Shown: in pieces, positions 1 through 8,181 of the stretch
Layout: each line of letters begins with the position of its first letter
How positions within the stretch are numbered: the first letter of the stretch is position 1
DNA from: an uncultured Bacteroidaceae bacterium
GTDB lineage: Bacteria > Bacteroidota > Bacteroidia > Bacteroidales > Bacteroidaceae
DNA: 64,000 nt
NCBI GenBank assembly: GCA_944321635.1
Contig: CALULY010000002.1
Coordinates: forward strand, 87,442-151,441
Reading direction: 5' to 3'
Notes under the pieces: generated by a model
What the model was told of the DNA's origin: nothing
Databases searched by the model: none
The model's input: the letters and a program-made list of their open reading frames with translations, nothing else
Program-made: the position numbers and the translations under genes

Positions 1-897
1 GAGGCGACCGTCGTCGCCAACTCATCGGGCGTGGTGCGATTTGCCGGCACGCTGGTCGAAGGGATGAGCGTCGGCAACGGCGATGTGCTGCTCACAATCA
101 ATTCCTCACGGATGGCCGGGGGAGACGCGGCGGAGATGGCGCGGACAGCCTACGAGATAGCCAAAAACGACTATGAACGCATCGAGCAGCTGCACGCCGA
201 CAAGATTGTGGCGGATGGCGAATACAACGCCGCCAAGAAAGCATACGAGGAGGCGCGGATTGCCTACTTGCCGTTCCAGACATCTGGCAATGACGGCAGC
301 CAGGCCGTGAGCGCACCCATGAAAGGCTTTGTGAAACAGTGCCTCGTGAAAGAGGGCGATTACGTCGAGGTTGGGCAACAGCTGCTCACCATAGCAAAAA
401 GCGACCGCCTGCATCTCATCGCCGAGGTGCCTGAACGCCATGCCGCCACACTTGGCAAGGTGAGGAGCGCAAACTTCCGCACGACCTACTCGGACGAGAC
501 ATTCTCCACCGACGCACTCGACGGGCAGCTCTTGTCGGTCGGGCGTGCTGTGGGCGGCGGGTCATTTTACATTCCCGTGGTCTTCTCAATCAGGAACACT
601 GGGCGGCTCATAGAGGGCAGCTATGCCGAGGTCTACTTGAAATCAGCCGAGAGCGGCGGCGCAATCGTCCTGCCCATCGCAGCCTTGGTCGAGGACGAAG
701 GCACTTACTCGGTCTACAAGCAGGTTGACGCGATGCACTACACAAAACAAGATGTGCGCCTCGGTGGCAACGACGGGGCGAATGTAGTGATTGCCGCAGG
801 CGTGGAGGAAGGCGAACGGGTCGTCACCCAAGGAGCATACCAGCTCAAACTCGCCGCATCGTCATCGGTCATACCGCCACACACGCATGACCACTAA
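1..897 (+). CDS. RND efflux periplasmic adaptor (CusB/HlyD-like), 5' end missing
   Basis: Membrane-fusion adaptor that would bridge an inner-membrane RND pump to an outer-membrane channel across the periplasm. The reading frame is open from base 1, so the N-terminus, with its signal peptide or lipobox, lies outside the window; 298 residues are visible. They show the end of a lipoyl/barrel-sandwich half, an alpha-hairpin (about residues 35-85 of the visible part, Ala/Glu/Lys-rich), the second lipoyl half with a VKEGDYVEVGQ-type motif, a beta-barrel region and a membrane-proximal C-terminal domain. The last residues are PPHTHDH, a His-rich tail often seen in metal-efflux adaptors. The permease gene starts 17 bp downstream and the channel gene follows, so this is the first visible gene of a three-gene efflux operon. 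Substrate is inferred (heavy metal such as Cu/Ag), not shown. Confidence 0.88.
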   Translation, partial: EATVVANSSGVVRFAGTLVEGMSVGNGDVLLTINSSRMAGGDAAEMARTAYEIAKNDYERIEQLHADKIVADGEYNAAKKAYEEARIAYLPFQTSGNDGSQAVSAPMKGFVKQCLVKEGDYVEVGQQLLTIAKSDRLHLIAEVPERHAATLGKVRSANFRTTYSDETFSTDALDGQLLSVGRAVGGGSFYIPVVFSIRNTGRLIEGSYAEVYLKSAESGGAIVLPIAALVEDEGTYSVYKQVDAMHYTKQDVRLGGNDGANVVIAAGVEEGERVVTQGAYQLKLAASSSVIPPHTHDH

Positions 898-914
898 CCG
901 GGGAGGGACTGAAG

Positions 915-3900
915 ATGTTGAACAAGATAATCTCCTACTCCCTGCGCAACCGCCTGGTAGTTGTGATGGCGGCGATGTTGCTGTTCGGCGCGGGACTTTA
1001 TGTGTCGGTGCATTCCGAGTTTGATGTATTCCCGGACCTCAACGCGCCGACGGTAGTGGTCATGACCGAGGCCAATGGAATGGCGGCGGAAGAAGTGGAG
1101 CAACTGGTGACTTTCCCTATCGAGACGGCCGTCAACGGGGCGACTTATGTCCGCCGTGTCCGCTCGTCATCGACAAATGGGTTCTCTATCGTCTGGGTCG
1201 AATTTGAATGGGACACGGACATATACCTTGCCCGGCAAATCGTGTCTGAGAAACTTTCAGAGGCCGGGGAACGGCTTCCCGCCAACGTGGGGCAGCCTAC
1301 CCTCGGGCCGCAATCGTCCATCTTGGGCGAATTGATGATTGTCGGGATGACTGCTGACACGACCTCCATGCTCCAGCTCCGCACCCTTGCCGATTGGACA
1401 GTGCGCCCCAGGCTGCTGTCAACTGGTGGAGTGGCGCAAGTCGCCGTTATCGGAGGGGACATAGAGGAGTACCAGATCCAGCTTGACCCGGGACTCATGA
1501 AACACTACGGCGTCACTCTCGACGAGGTGCTCGCCGCTACCGATGGGATGAATCTGAATGTAAACGGAGGCGTCCTTTATGAGAACGGCAACGAATACAT
1601 AGTGCGCGGCACGGTTTCAGAGACCGATGTGGCACAAATGGCACGCACTCTTGTCAAAAATGTCGGTGGCTCGCCGGTCATGTTGTCTGACATAGCCGAC
1701 GTGAAGATAGCAGGCAGCGAACCGAAACTCGGCACTGCATCCGAGAAAGGCAAGCCGGCAGTCCTCGTCACCATCACTAAACAACCCAATGCAAACACGC
1801 TGGAACTGACCGAAAAGCTGGACGCAGCCGTCGCCGAGCTGCAAAGCAATATGCCGGCAGATGTCAAGATGACGACCGACACGTTCCGCCAAAGCCGCTT
1901 CATCGAGAGCAGCATCGGCAATGTGCAAAAGTCGCTTTACGAGGGAGCAGTGTTCGTTGTCATCGTCCTCTTCCTGTTCCTCGCCAATGTTCGTACAACG
2001 TTCATATCGCTTGTGACGCTCCCTTTGTCACTGCTCATCACGATAATCACCCTCGACCTCCTCGGGCTGACGCTCAACACGATGAGCCTCGGAGGCATGG
2101 CAATCGCCATAGGCTCGCTCGTCGATGATGCCATTGTCGATGTGGAAAACGTCTTCCGCCGCCTGAAGGAGAACCGTCTGCTGCCTGACGGCAAGCGCAA
2201 GACCACGCTACAAGTGGTGCATGACGCGTCGTGTGAAGTACGTATGCCAATTCTCAACTCTACATTAATAATAGTGGTCAGCTTCATTCCACTGTTTTTC
2301 CTGAGCGGTATGGAGGGCAAGATGCTTGTCCCGTTGGGCGTGGCCTTCATCGTGTCACTGTTTGCATCCACCGCCGTGGCATTGACGCTCACCCCGGTGC
2401 TGTGCAGCTACCTGCTCGGTGGCAACAGGCACGGCAAGGCGGTCAAGGACTCGGCGGTGGCAGTGTGGCTGAAATCCAAGTACAGCATCCTGCTTGACCG
2501 TGCATTGCGGCACAAACGTCCCATCATCGCCGGCACCATCGTACTGTTTTGCGTAGCGGTGGGCACGACATTCTTCTTCGGCAGCAGCTTCCTCCCGTCA
2601 TTCAACGAGGGGTCGTTGACCATCAACGTCAGCAGCGTGCCGGGCATTTCGCTTGCCGAGTCCGACTCCATCGGCAGACGTGCCGAGCGTCTGCTCATGA
2701 CGATACCCGAGATAAAGACAGTCGCCCGCAAGACAGGCCGCGCCGAACTCGACGAACACGCCTTGGGTGTCAACACCTCGGAACTGGAGGCACCGTTTGA
2801 ACTGTCTGACCGCAGCCGCGAAGAGTTCGTTGCCGAGGTGCGGCAAAAGCTGTCCACGCTCAACGGAGCATTGGTCGAGATAGGCCAACCCATCTCACAC
2901 CGCATCGATGCCATGCTCTCCGGCACCAAGGCAAGCATAGCCATCAAGCTCTTTGGCGACGACTTGGACAAGCTGTTCACACTCGGCAACGAAGCCAAAG
3001 CCCTCATCTCGGATGTCGAAGGGATAGCCGACCTCAACGTCGAGCAGCAGATCGAGAGGCCGCAACTCCGCATCGAGCCACGGCGGGACATGATGGCAAA
3101 GTTCGGGATAACGATGCCCGAGTTCACTCGGTTTGTCAACGTCGCCCTGGCAGGGGAAAAAGTCTCCCAAGTCTACCGCGACGGCAAGTCATTTGACCTT
3201 GTGGTAAAGGTCAAGCACGGCATGAAGGACTCCATGGATAAGATAAAAGACCTGATGATCGACGCTGGCGGACAAAAGATCCCCCTGTCCCAAGTCGCTG
3301 ACATACGGTCGGACAAAGGCCCGAACACCATCAACCGCGAGAATGTCAAGCGCAAAGTCGTCGTCTCGGCAAACACAGCGGGCCGCGACGTGGGGAGCGT
3401 CGTCGCCGACATACAAACGCGCCTGTCCTCCATGGCACTGCCCGAGGGCTACCACATCGAGTACGGCGGGCAATTTGAGAGCCAGCAGAGCGCGTCACGC
3501 GTCCTGCTGCTGATGTCCATCGTTTCCTTGGCCGTCATCTTCCTGCTCCTCTACTACGACTTCCGCAGTTTCAAGCAAGCGGCGACTGTGCTGCTCAACC
3601 TGCCCTTGGCGTTGATAGGCGGAGTATTCGCCATCGCCGTCACGAGCGGCGAGATAAGCATCCCGGCCATCATAGGGTTCATCTCGCTGTTCGGCATAGC
3701 CACGCGCAACGGGATGCTGCTCATCTCCCACTACAACTACCTTGAGCGCGAGACCTCGTTGTCCCGCCGCGAACGCATCCTGACCGGGTCGCTCGACCGT
3801 CTGAACCCGATCCTGATGACCGCCTTGTCTTCGGCACTGGCACTGATACCCCTTGCCGTGGGAGGCTCGCTGCCCGGCAACGAGATACAAAGCCCGATGG

Positions 3901-4001
3901 CCAAGGTCATACTCGGCGGGCTCTTCACATCCACACTGCTCAACGCATTCATCGTACCAATCGTCTACGACATGACACACGACAAAGGAGGCAACAAATG
4001 A
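915..4001 (+). CDS. RND efflux permease, CusA/CzcA (heavy-metal) family
   Basis: Proton-driven inner-membrane pump of 1028 residues, the normal length for this family. It has the RND layout: N-terminal TM1, a large periplasmic porter domain, TM2-6, a second porter domain and TM7-12. The TM4 stretch reads IGSLVDDAIVDVEN. It aligns with the CusA-type motif (Asp then Glu seven residues later) and lacks the extra upstream Asp typical of CzcA, so a monovalent-metal type is somewhat more likely than a Zn/Co/Cd type. The start ATG at 915 is preceded by a GGGAGGG stretch. The stop codon overlaps the ATG of the channel gene by 4 nt (ATGA), implying translational coupling. Substrate remains an inference. 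Confidence 0.92.
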   Translation: MLNKIISYSLRNRLVVVMAAMLLFGAGLYVSVHSEFDVFPDLNAPTVVVMTEANGMAAEEVEQLVTFPIETAVNGATYVRRVRSSSTNGFSIVWVEFEWDTDIYLARQIVSEKLSEAGERLPANVGQPTLGPQSSILGELMIVGMTADTTSMLQLRTLADWTVRPRLLSTGGVAQVAVIGGDIEEYQIQLDPGLMKHYGVTLDEVLAATDGMNLNVNGGVLYENGNEYIVRGTVSETDVAQMARTLVKNVGGSPVMLSDIADVKIAGSEPKLGTASEKGKPAVLVTITKQPNANTLELTEKLDAAVAELQSNMPADVKMTTDTFRQSRFIESSIGNVQKSLYEGAVFVVIVLFLFLANVRTTFISLVTLPLSLLITIITLDLLGLTLNTMSLGGMAIAIGSLVDDAIVDVENVFRRLKENRLLPDGKRKTTLQVVHDASCEVRMPILNSTLIIVVSFIPLFFLSGMEGKMLVPLGVAFIVSLFASTAVALTLTPVLCSYLLGGNRHGKAVKDSAVAVWLKSKYSILLDRALRHKRPIIAGTIVLFCVAVGTTFFFGSSFLPSFNEGSLTINVSSVPGISLAESDSIGRRAERLLMTIPEIKTVARKTGRAELDEHALGVNTSELEAPFELSDRSREEFVAEVRQKLSTLNGALVEIGQPISHRIDAMLSGTKASIAIKLFGDDLDKLFTLGNEAKALISDVEGIADLNVEQQIERPQLRIEPRRDMMAKFGITMPEFTRFVNVALAGEKVSQVYRDGKSFDLVVKVKHGMKDSMDKIKDLMIDAGGQKIPLSQVADIRSDKGPNTINRENVKRKVVVSANTAGRDVGSVVADIQTRLSSMALPEGYHIEYGGQFESQQSASRVLLLMSIVSLAVIFLLLYYDFRSFKQAATVLLNLPLALIGGVFAIAVTSGEISIPAIIGFISLFGIATRNGMLLISHYNYLERETSLSRRERILTGSLDRLNPILMTALSSALALIPLAVGGSLPGNEIQSPMAKVILGGLFTSTLLNAFIVPIVYDMTHDKGGNK

Positions 4002-5173
4002 AAACCCTGACAACACTCGCCGCCGCCCTGCTGATGTCGGCAGCCGCAGCGGCACAAAACGGCATAGATGCCACACTCAAGGCTGTCGAGGCCAACAACA
4101 ATGAGATCAAAGCCGCCCGCGCGCTCCTCGACGCGCAGACCATGGAGGCACGCGCCGCCAACCTGCCGGGCGAGACATCGGTCGCGTATGAAAAGATGTT
4201 CGGCACCGGGCACGGCGACGAGGAGACGGGCAAGCTCACCGTCACGCAAGAGATAGAGTTTCCCACCGTCTACGCCGCACGCAGCCGCGCCAACAAGAGC
4301 CGCCGCGAGGCATACCGCCTGGACTACGAGGAGACGCGTCGCGGCATACTCCTCCAAGCCAAGCAGCTCTGCATCGACATCATCCGCCTGCGGTTGCAGG
4401 AAAGCCTCATCCGTGAGAGGATAGCCAACATCGCCGCCCTCGACACCATCGCCGGCAAACGCTACGCCAACGGCGACATCACCGCGCTTGACCTCAACAA
4501 GATCAAGATGCAGGCGATGGAAGCCCAGGCTGCCCTCACCCTCAACGACAACGAGATGCGCCGCGCCGCCCGTGCGCTCGCCGCCCTCAACGGCGGGACA
4601 ATGCCCCCGCTCGGCAGCGACACCCTCGGCGCGCCCACGCCGCTCCCGGACCCAGAGGCGATAGTGAGCGAAGCCGTCGCCGCCGATGCCGCACTTGCCC
4701 GCTCCCGGGCCGCACAACAGGCGGCAGCGGCGCAGGTGCGTCTGGAGCAAAACAAATGGCTCCCCTCGTTTGAGCTCAGCTATGTCCGCGAGCAAACGTT
4801 CAACGCCGCCAACAACGGCATAGAGATAGGCATCGCCATCCCCCTTGCCAGCAACGCCCGCACAGTCAAGGCAGCCCGCGCCGGCCGCGCCACGGCGGCC
4901 TACCAGGCAGAGGCCACGCGCGTCAACGTCACCGAGGAGATCCGCCGCACCTGCGACGAAGCCGCCAGCCTCATGCGCACCATCCAAGGCTATGACACTG
5001 GGCTCGTGCAAGACAACCTCGCCATGCTGCGCCGCGCACTCGATGCGGGACAGATCTCGACGGTTGACTACTTCACAGAGGCCAACCAGCTCTACGCCAT
5101 GCTTGAGACCTACTACGCACTGCGCGCCGACTACGAGAAAGCCGTGGCGCGGCTCTACAAGCACAGGCTCTGA
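3998..5173 (+). CDS. TolC-family outer-membrane channel of the efflux system
   Basis: Outer-membrane factor of 391 residues that completes the tripartite pump. A cleavable signal peptide is clear (MKTLTTLAAALLMSAAAAAQ). The rest is Ala-rich and helical with two OEP repeats, as expected for the TolC barrel/tunnel fold: long heptad-like helices at about residues 25-190 and 215-385. At 391 residues it is slightly short for TolC (usually 410-480) but typical of CusC/CzcC-like channels in Bacteroidota. It overlaps the permease gene by 4 nt and is the last gene of the operon. No obvious T-rich terminator follows. Confidence 0.9.
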   Translation: MKTLTTLAAALLMSAAAAAQNGIDATLKAVEANNNEIKAARALLDAQTMEARAANLPGETSVAYEKMFGTGHGDEETGKLTVTQEIEFPTVYAARSRANKSRREAYRLDYEETRRGILLQAKQLCIDIIRLRLQESLIRERIANIAALDTIAGKRYANGDITALDLNKIKMQAMEAQAALTLNDNEMRRAARALAALNGGTMPPLGSDTLGAPTPLPDPEAIVSEAVAADAALARSRAAQQAAAAQVRLEQNKWLPSFELSYVREQTFNAANNGIEIGIAIPLASNARTVKAARAGRATAAYQAEATRVNVTEEIRRTCDEAASLMRTIQGYDTGLVQDNLAMLRRALDAGQISTVDYFTEANQLYAMLETYYALRADYEKAVARLYKHRL

Positions 5174-5432
5174 CCACGCGCCGGCGGCAAGGCACATCAC
5201 GGCCGGGAGCAGCAGCACTTCATTTGTATATGGCAGCAAACAGGCGGTGGGACTCCGTGCACGTCCCGCCGCCTGGCGGCAGCCGGCAGCAGGTAAAGTG
5301 GGATGGCAGCGGAGGGAAACATCTGGTATCCACGCATCCACGCAACTGTTACAGCCCGACACCATCGGGGGCAAGCCCGATAACACCAGGCATGAAATCC
5401 GCGATGCCTGACCCAAACCACACCCCCTCGGT
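5174..5432. other. Intergenic region, GC-rich, no gene supported
   Basis: GC-rich DNA after the efflux operon. The reverse strand is open for a long way here, but that frame runs antisense through the channel gene and looks like a shadow. Positions 5390-5409 can form a small hairpin (GGCAT...ATGCC). A weak riboswitch-like stretch is listed separately. Confidence 0.5.
5313..5391 (+). promoter_or_regulatory. Weak cobalamin-riboswitch-like stretch (speculative)
   Basis: In order along the plus strand I see GGGAAAC, CTGGT, CGCAACTGTTA and AAGCCCGATAACACC. These resemble, in the same order, the GGGAA box, the P4 strand, the CGCAACTGTaA box and the B12 box of cobalamin riboswitches. The segment between the second and third boxes is about 5 nt shorter than the usual consensus, and no AGGTGCC-like 5' element is convincing. 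No B12 gene follows; the next gene is an HU-like protein with its own promoter. It could be an orphan remnant or chance. Confidence 0.2.
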
Positions 5433-5464
5433 GCATAAAGTTCATTGCCTCCTGACATAAAGTT
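5433..5464 (+). repeat. Two copies of RCATAAAGTT at 22-nt spacing
   Basis: GCATAAAGTT (5433) and ACATAAAGTT (5455) start exactly 22 nt apart. Both are followed by CATT, so the shared core is CATAAAGTTCATT. A third partial copy, ACATAAAGCG, lies at 5582 and is out of register. The same motif with 22-nt spacing recurs at 61933 and 61955. Confidence 0.6.
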
Positions 5465-5468
5465 CATT

Positions 5469-5542
5469 CAGAAGTTTTGTTTATATAAACAGAACTTTTG
5501 AATATATAAACAAAACTTCTGTTTGTATATTCAGAAGTTTTG
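5469..5542 (+). repeat. 21-nt-period array of an 11-bp near-palindrome, four units
   Basis: CAGAAGTTTTG, CAGAACTTTTG, CAAAACTTCTG and CAGAAGTTTTG start at 5469, 5490, 5511 and 5532, exactly 21 nt apart. The consensus CARAASTTYTG is an 11-bp near-palindrome. The 10-nt linkers are AT-only or nearly so (TTTATATAAA, AATATATAAA, TTTGTATATT). A second array with the same unit, linker and period is at 16840-16913, and both are preceded by AAGTTCATT. The last unit runs into the -33/-7 promoter elements of the HU-like gene, so it may be an operator or activator array. Confidence 0.8.
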
Positions 5543-5553
5543 TTTTAACTTTG
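5522..5553 (+). promoter_or_regulatory. Bacteroidota-type promoter of the HU-like gene
   Basis: TTTG at 5522-5525, a 20-nt spacer and TAACTTTG at 5546-5553 match the Bacteroidota housekeeping consensus (TTTG, 19-21 nt, TAnnTTTG). The expected start is near 5558-5562, giving a leader of about 65 nt before the ATG at 5626. The -33 element lies between array units 3 and 4, and unit 4 fills the promoter spacer. Confidence 0.7.
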
Positions 5554-5625
5554 TCCTAAGGGGTATGCAAGTTTTCCCCTGACATAAAGCGACTTTAGGA
5601 CTAACCACATTAAAATTCATCTCCT

Positions 5626-6252
5626 ATGGCAACAAAGTATGTAATGCGCGAAACCCCCGATTTGCACGGGGACGGGAAGAAGGTACTCTACCCGAAAATG
5701 GTGATTGTGGACAGGGTTGACACCCACAGGCTCGCAGAAAGCGTCTCGCACGGTTCCACATTCTCGGTCGGTGAGGTCGAGGGTCTCATCGCCGACATCG
5801 CATCTCACCTGGCGACACTCATGTCGCGGGGATGCTCAGTGAAGATTGACGGCATCGGGCTCTTCACTCCATCGCTCTCGTTGCGCAAGGGCGTCGAGCG
5901 CGAGACAACGGGCGAAGGCGGCAAAAAGGTCAATGCCGCGAGCATCGAGGTCGGAGGCGTCAACTTCCGTCCCGTAAAGGAACTGCTCAACGCCATCAAC
6001 AAACAGTGCGACTTGGAGCGTTCACCGCTGGAACAACAACGCAAGTCGTCGCCCTACAACAAGGAACAACGTCTGGCCAAGGCTCTGGAGCACCTCGACG
6101 GGCATCCAGTGTTGACGGTCAGGGAGTATGCCGCGATGACCGGACTGGCAAGGACAACCGCCGCGTTGGAACTGAGGTCATTTGCATCGACACCCGGCAG
6201 CGGGCTGGCAGCATCGGGCAGCGGGCCTAAAAAGGTATATGTCAAAGGATGA
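5626..6252 (+). CDS. HU-like DNA-binding protein with C-terminal extension
   Basis: Protein of 208 residues. Residues 1-130 fit the HU/IHF-like fold of the Bacteroidetes HU-HIG type: an N-terminal extension with basic and aromatic residues, two helices (SVGEVEGLIADIASHLATLM), then the beta-arm region containing VKIDGIGLFTPSL and ending at VNFRPVKELLNAIN. Canonical HU is about 90 residues and lacks this N-terminal part. Residues 150-208 add a small helical domain (TVREYAAMTGLARTTAALEL) that looks like a helix-turn-helix, followed by a Gly/Ser-rich basic tail. It is probably a nucleoid-associated protein; the exact role is unknown. It sits alone under its own promoter with the tandem-palindrome array immediately upstream. 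Confidence 0.8.
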   Translation: MATKYVMRETPDLHGDGKKVLYPKMVIVDRVDTHRLAESVSHGSTFSVGEVEGLIADIASHLATLMSRGCSVKIDGIGLFTPSLSLRKGVERETTGEGGKKVNAASIEVGGVNFRPVKELLNAINKQCDLERSPLEQQRKSSPYNKEQRLAKALEHLDGHPVLTVREYAAMTGLARTTAALELRSFASTPGSGLAASGSGPKKVYVKG

Positions 6253-6282
6253 CTGGGGCGGCATCCACAGCGAGGGCATGAG

Positions 6283-8139
6283 ATGACCAAGCAACAGACA
6301 ATCACCGATTGGCTGCCAACCTCCAGGCACGAGCTGGAGATGCGCGGCTGGGAAGAGGTGGACATAATCATCTTCAGCGGCGATGCCTACGTCGATCATC
6401 CCTCGTTTGGCAGCGCGGTGATAGGCCGTGTGCTCCAGGCCGAGGGCTACAAGGTCGCAATCGTCCCGCAACCCAACTGGAGGGATGATCTGCGTGACTT
6501 CAAGAAACTGGGACGGCCGCGCCTGATGTTCGGCGTGTCGTCGGGGTGCATGGACTCGATGGTCAACCGCTACACCGCCAACAAACGGCTGCGGTCGGAT
6601 GATGCCTACACCCCCGACGCGCGTCCCGGGATGCGGCCGGACAATGCCGGCGTGGTCTACTGCCAGATCATCAAGAGCCTCTGGCCGGATGTCCCGTTGG
6701 TCATGGGCGGGATAGAGGCATCAATGCGCCGCCTCACCCATTACGACTATTGGCAAGACCGCCTGCGAGAGTCGATAGCAATCGAGAGCGGGGCGGATTT
6801 GCTCGCATACGGCATGGGCGAGAAAGCCATGGTCGAGGTGGCACGCCGCCTTGCCGCCGGCGAGGACATCAGCTCACTCGACGACATCCCCCAGACGGTC
6901 TACGTCAGGGACAGGGCGGAGGTGGCCACTGCACCAGGGGACATAGTGCTGCATCCGCATGAGACGTGCCTGAGGGACAAACGCGCACAGGCTGACAACT
7001 TCCGCCACATCGAGGAGGAATCAAACAAGATGGAGGCGGCACGCATCATCCAGGCCTGCGGCGACAAGTGCGTGGTGGTCAATCCCCCCTACCCGCCCAT
7101 GACGACCGAGGAGGTTGACCGCAGTTTCGACCTGCCCTACACACGGATGCCCCACCCGCGCTACAAGGGGAAACGCATCCCGGCCTACGAAATGATAAGG
7201 CACTCTGTCAACATCCACCGTGGGTGTTTCGGGGGATGCGCCTTCTGCACCATCTCGGCGCACCAAGGCAAGTTCATCATGTCGCGCAGCAAGGCCTCGA
7301 TACTCCGCGAGGTCGAGGCAGTGACACGGATGCCAGACTTCAAGGGCTACCTGAGCGACCTGGGAGGGCCCTCGGCCAATATGTACGGCATGGGCGGACG
7401 GGACACCTCCAAGTGCCGGCGGTGCAAACGGCCGTCGTGCGTGTTCCCAAAGGTTTGCCCCAACCTCAACGCCGACCACTCGGCGTTGCTCGACCTGTAT
7501 GACGCAGTGTCGAGGGTGGAGGGGGTGAAACGTTTCTTCATCGGGAGCGGCGTGCGCTATGACCTCTTGCTGCATGACTACAAGGACGGACGGTTGAACA
7601 AGGCCGCAGCCGACTACACCCGCGAACTCATCACACGCCATGTCAGCGGACGGCTCAAGGTGGCGCCTGAACACACGTCAGGCCGTGTGCTCAATGTCAT
7701 GCGGAAACCGCCATTCGGGCAATTCATGCAATTCAAACGAGTGTTTGACCGCATCAACCGCGAGGAGGGGCTCAATCAGCAGCTCATCCCCTATTTCATC
7801 TCGTCACACCCCGGGTGCACGGAGGAAGACATGGTCGAACTGGCCGTCATCACCAAGAGCCTCAACTTCCACCTTGAGCAGGTGCAGGACTTCACTCCCA
7901 CCCCTATGACGATGGCGACGGAGGCTTACTACACCGGCTACCACCCCTACACGCTCCAGAGGCTGTACACCGCCCGGACAAAGGAGGAGAAACTGGCGCA
8001 AAGGATGTTCTTCTTCTGGTATGAGAAAGAGCAACGCCAACGCATCATCACCGAGCTGCGCAAGATGGGGCGTGGCGACCTGGTTGCCAAATTGTATGGG
8101 CCGAGAGACAAACAGGCAGGCCACAGCCGTGGCTATTGA
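6283..8139 (+). CDS. YgiQ family radical SAM protein
   Basis: UPF0313/YgiQ family enzyme of 618 residues, a typical length. Near residue 315 it has the radical-SAM motif CFGGCAFC (CxxxCxxC), which binds a [4Fe-4S] cluster and SAM. The N-terminal half (residues 1-200) is the cobalamin-binding-like UPF0313 domain, with SGDAYVDHPSFG, FGVSSGCMDSMV and MGGIEASMRR. Further Cys-rich segments follow (CRRCKRPSC, about residues 379-387). The substrate of this family is unknown. The gene starts 30 bp after the HU-like gene and may be co-transcribed with it. The ATG at 6283 precedes the family-typical start MTKQQTITDWLP. Confidence 0.93.
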   Translation: MTKQQTITDWLPTSRHELEMRGWEEVDIIIFSGDAYVDHPSFGSAVIGRVLQAEGYKVAIVPQPNWRDDLRDFKKLGRPRLMFGVSSGCMDSMVNRYTANKRLRSDDAYTPDARPGMRPDNAGVVYCQIIKSLWPDVPLVMGGIEASMRRLTHYDYWQDRLRESIAIESGADLLAYGMGEKAMVEVARRLAAGEDISSLDDIPQTVYVRDRAEVATAPGDIVLHPHETCLRDKRAQADNFRHIEEESNKMEAARIIQACGDKCVVVNPPYPPMTTEEVDRSFDLPYTRMPHPRYKGKRIPAYEMIRHSVNIHRGCFGGCAFCTISAHQGKFIMSRSKASILREVEAVTRMPDFKGYLSDLGGPSANMYGMGGRDTSKCRRCKRPSCVFPKVCPNLNADHSALLDLYDAVSRVEGVKRFFIGSGVRYDLLLHDYKDGRLNKAAADYTRELITRHVSGRLKVAPEHTSGRVLNVMRKPPFGQFMQFKRVFDRINREEGLNQQLIPYFISSHPGCTEEDMVELAVITKSLNFHLEQVQDFTPTPMTMATEAYYTGYHPYTLQRLYTARTKEEKLAQRMFFFWYEKEQRQRIITELRKMGRGDLVAKLYGPRDKQAGHSRGY

Positions 8140-8149
8140 CCGTTATTAA

Positions 8150-8157
8150 TATATTTG
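8150..8157 (+). promoter_or_regulatory. Candidate -7 element for the transglutaminase gene
   Basis: TATATTTG fits the Bacteroidota -7 consensus TAnnTTTG and lies 25 bp before the ATG at 8182. I see no good TTTG at the -33 distance, so this is only a candidate. Confidence 0.4.
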
Positions 8158-8181
8158 TGCACACAACTTCAATTACTTACT

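Noticed and set aside
3965..5467. 500-codon open frame on the minus strand
   Set aside because: It runs antisense through the TolC-family gene; residue content is Gly/Val/Cys-rich shadow-like and there is no family resemblance.
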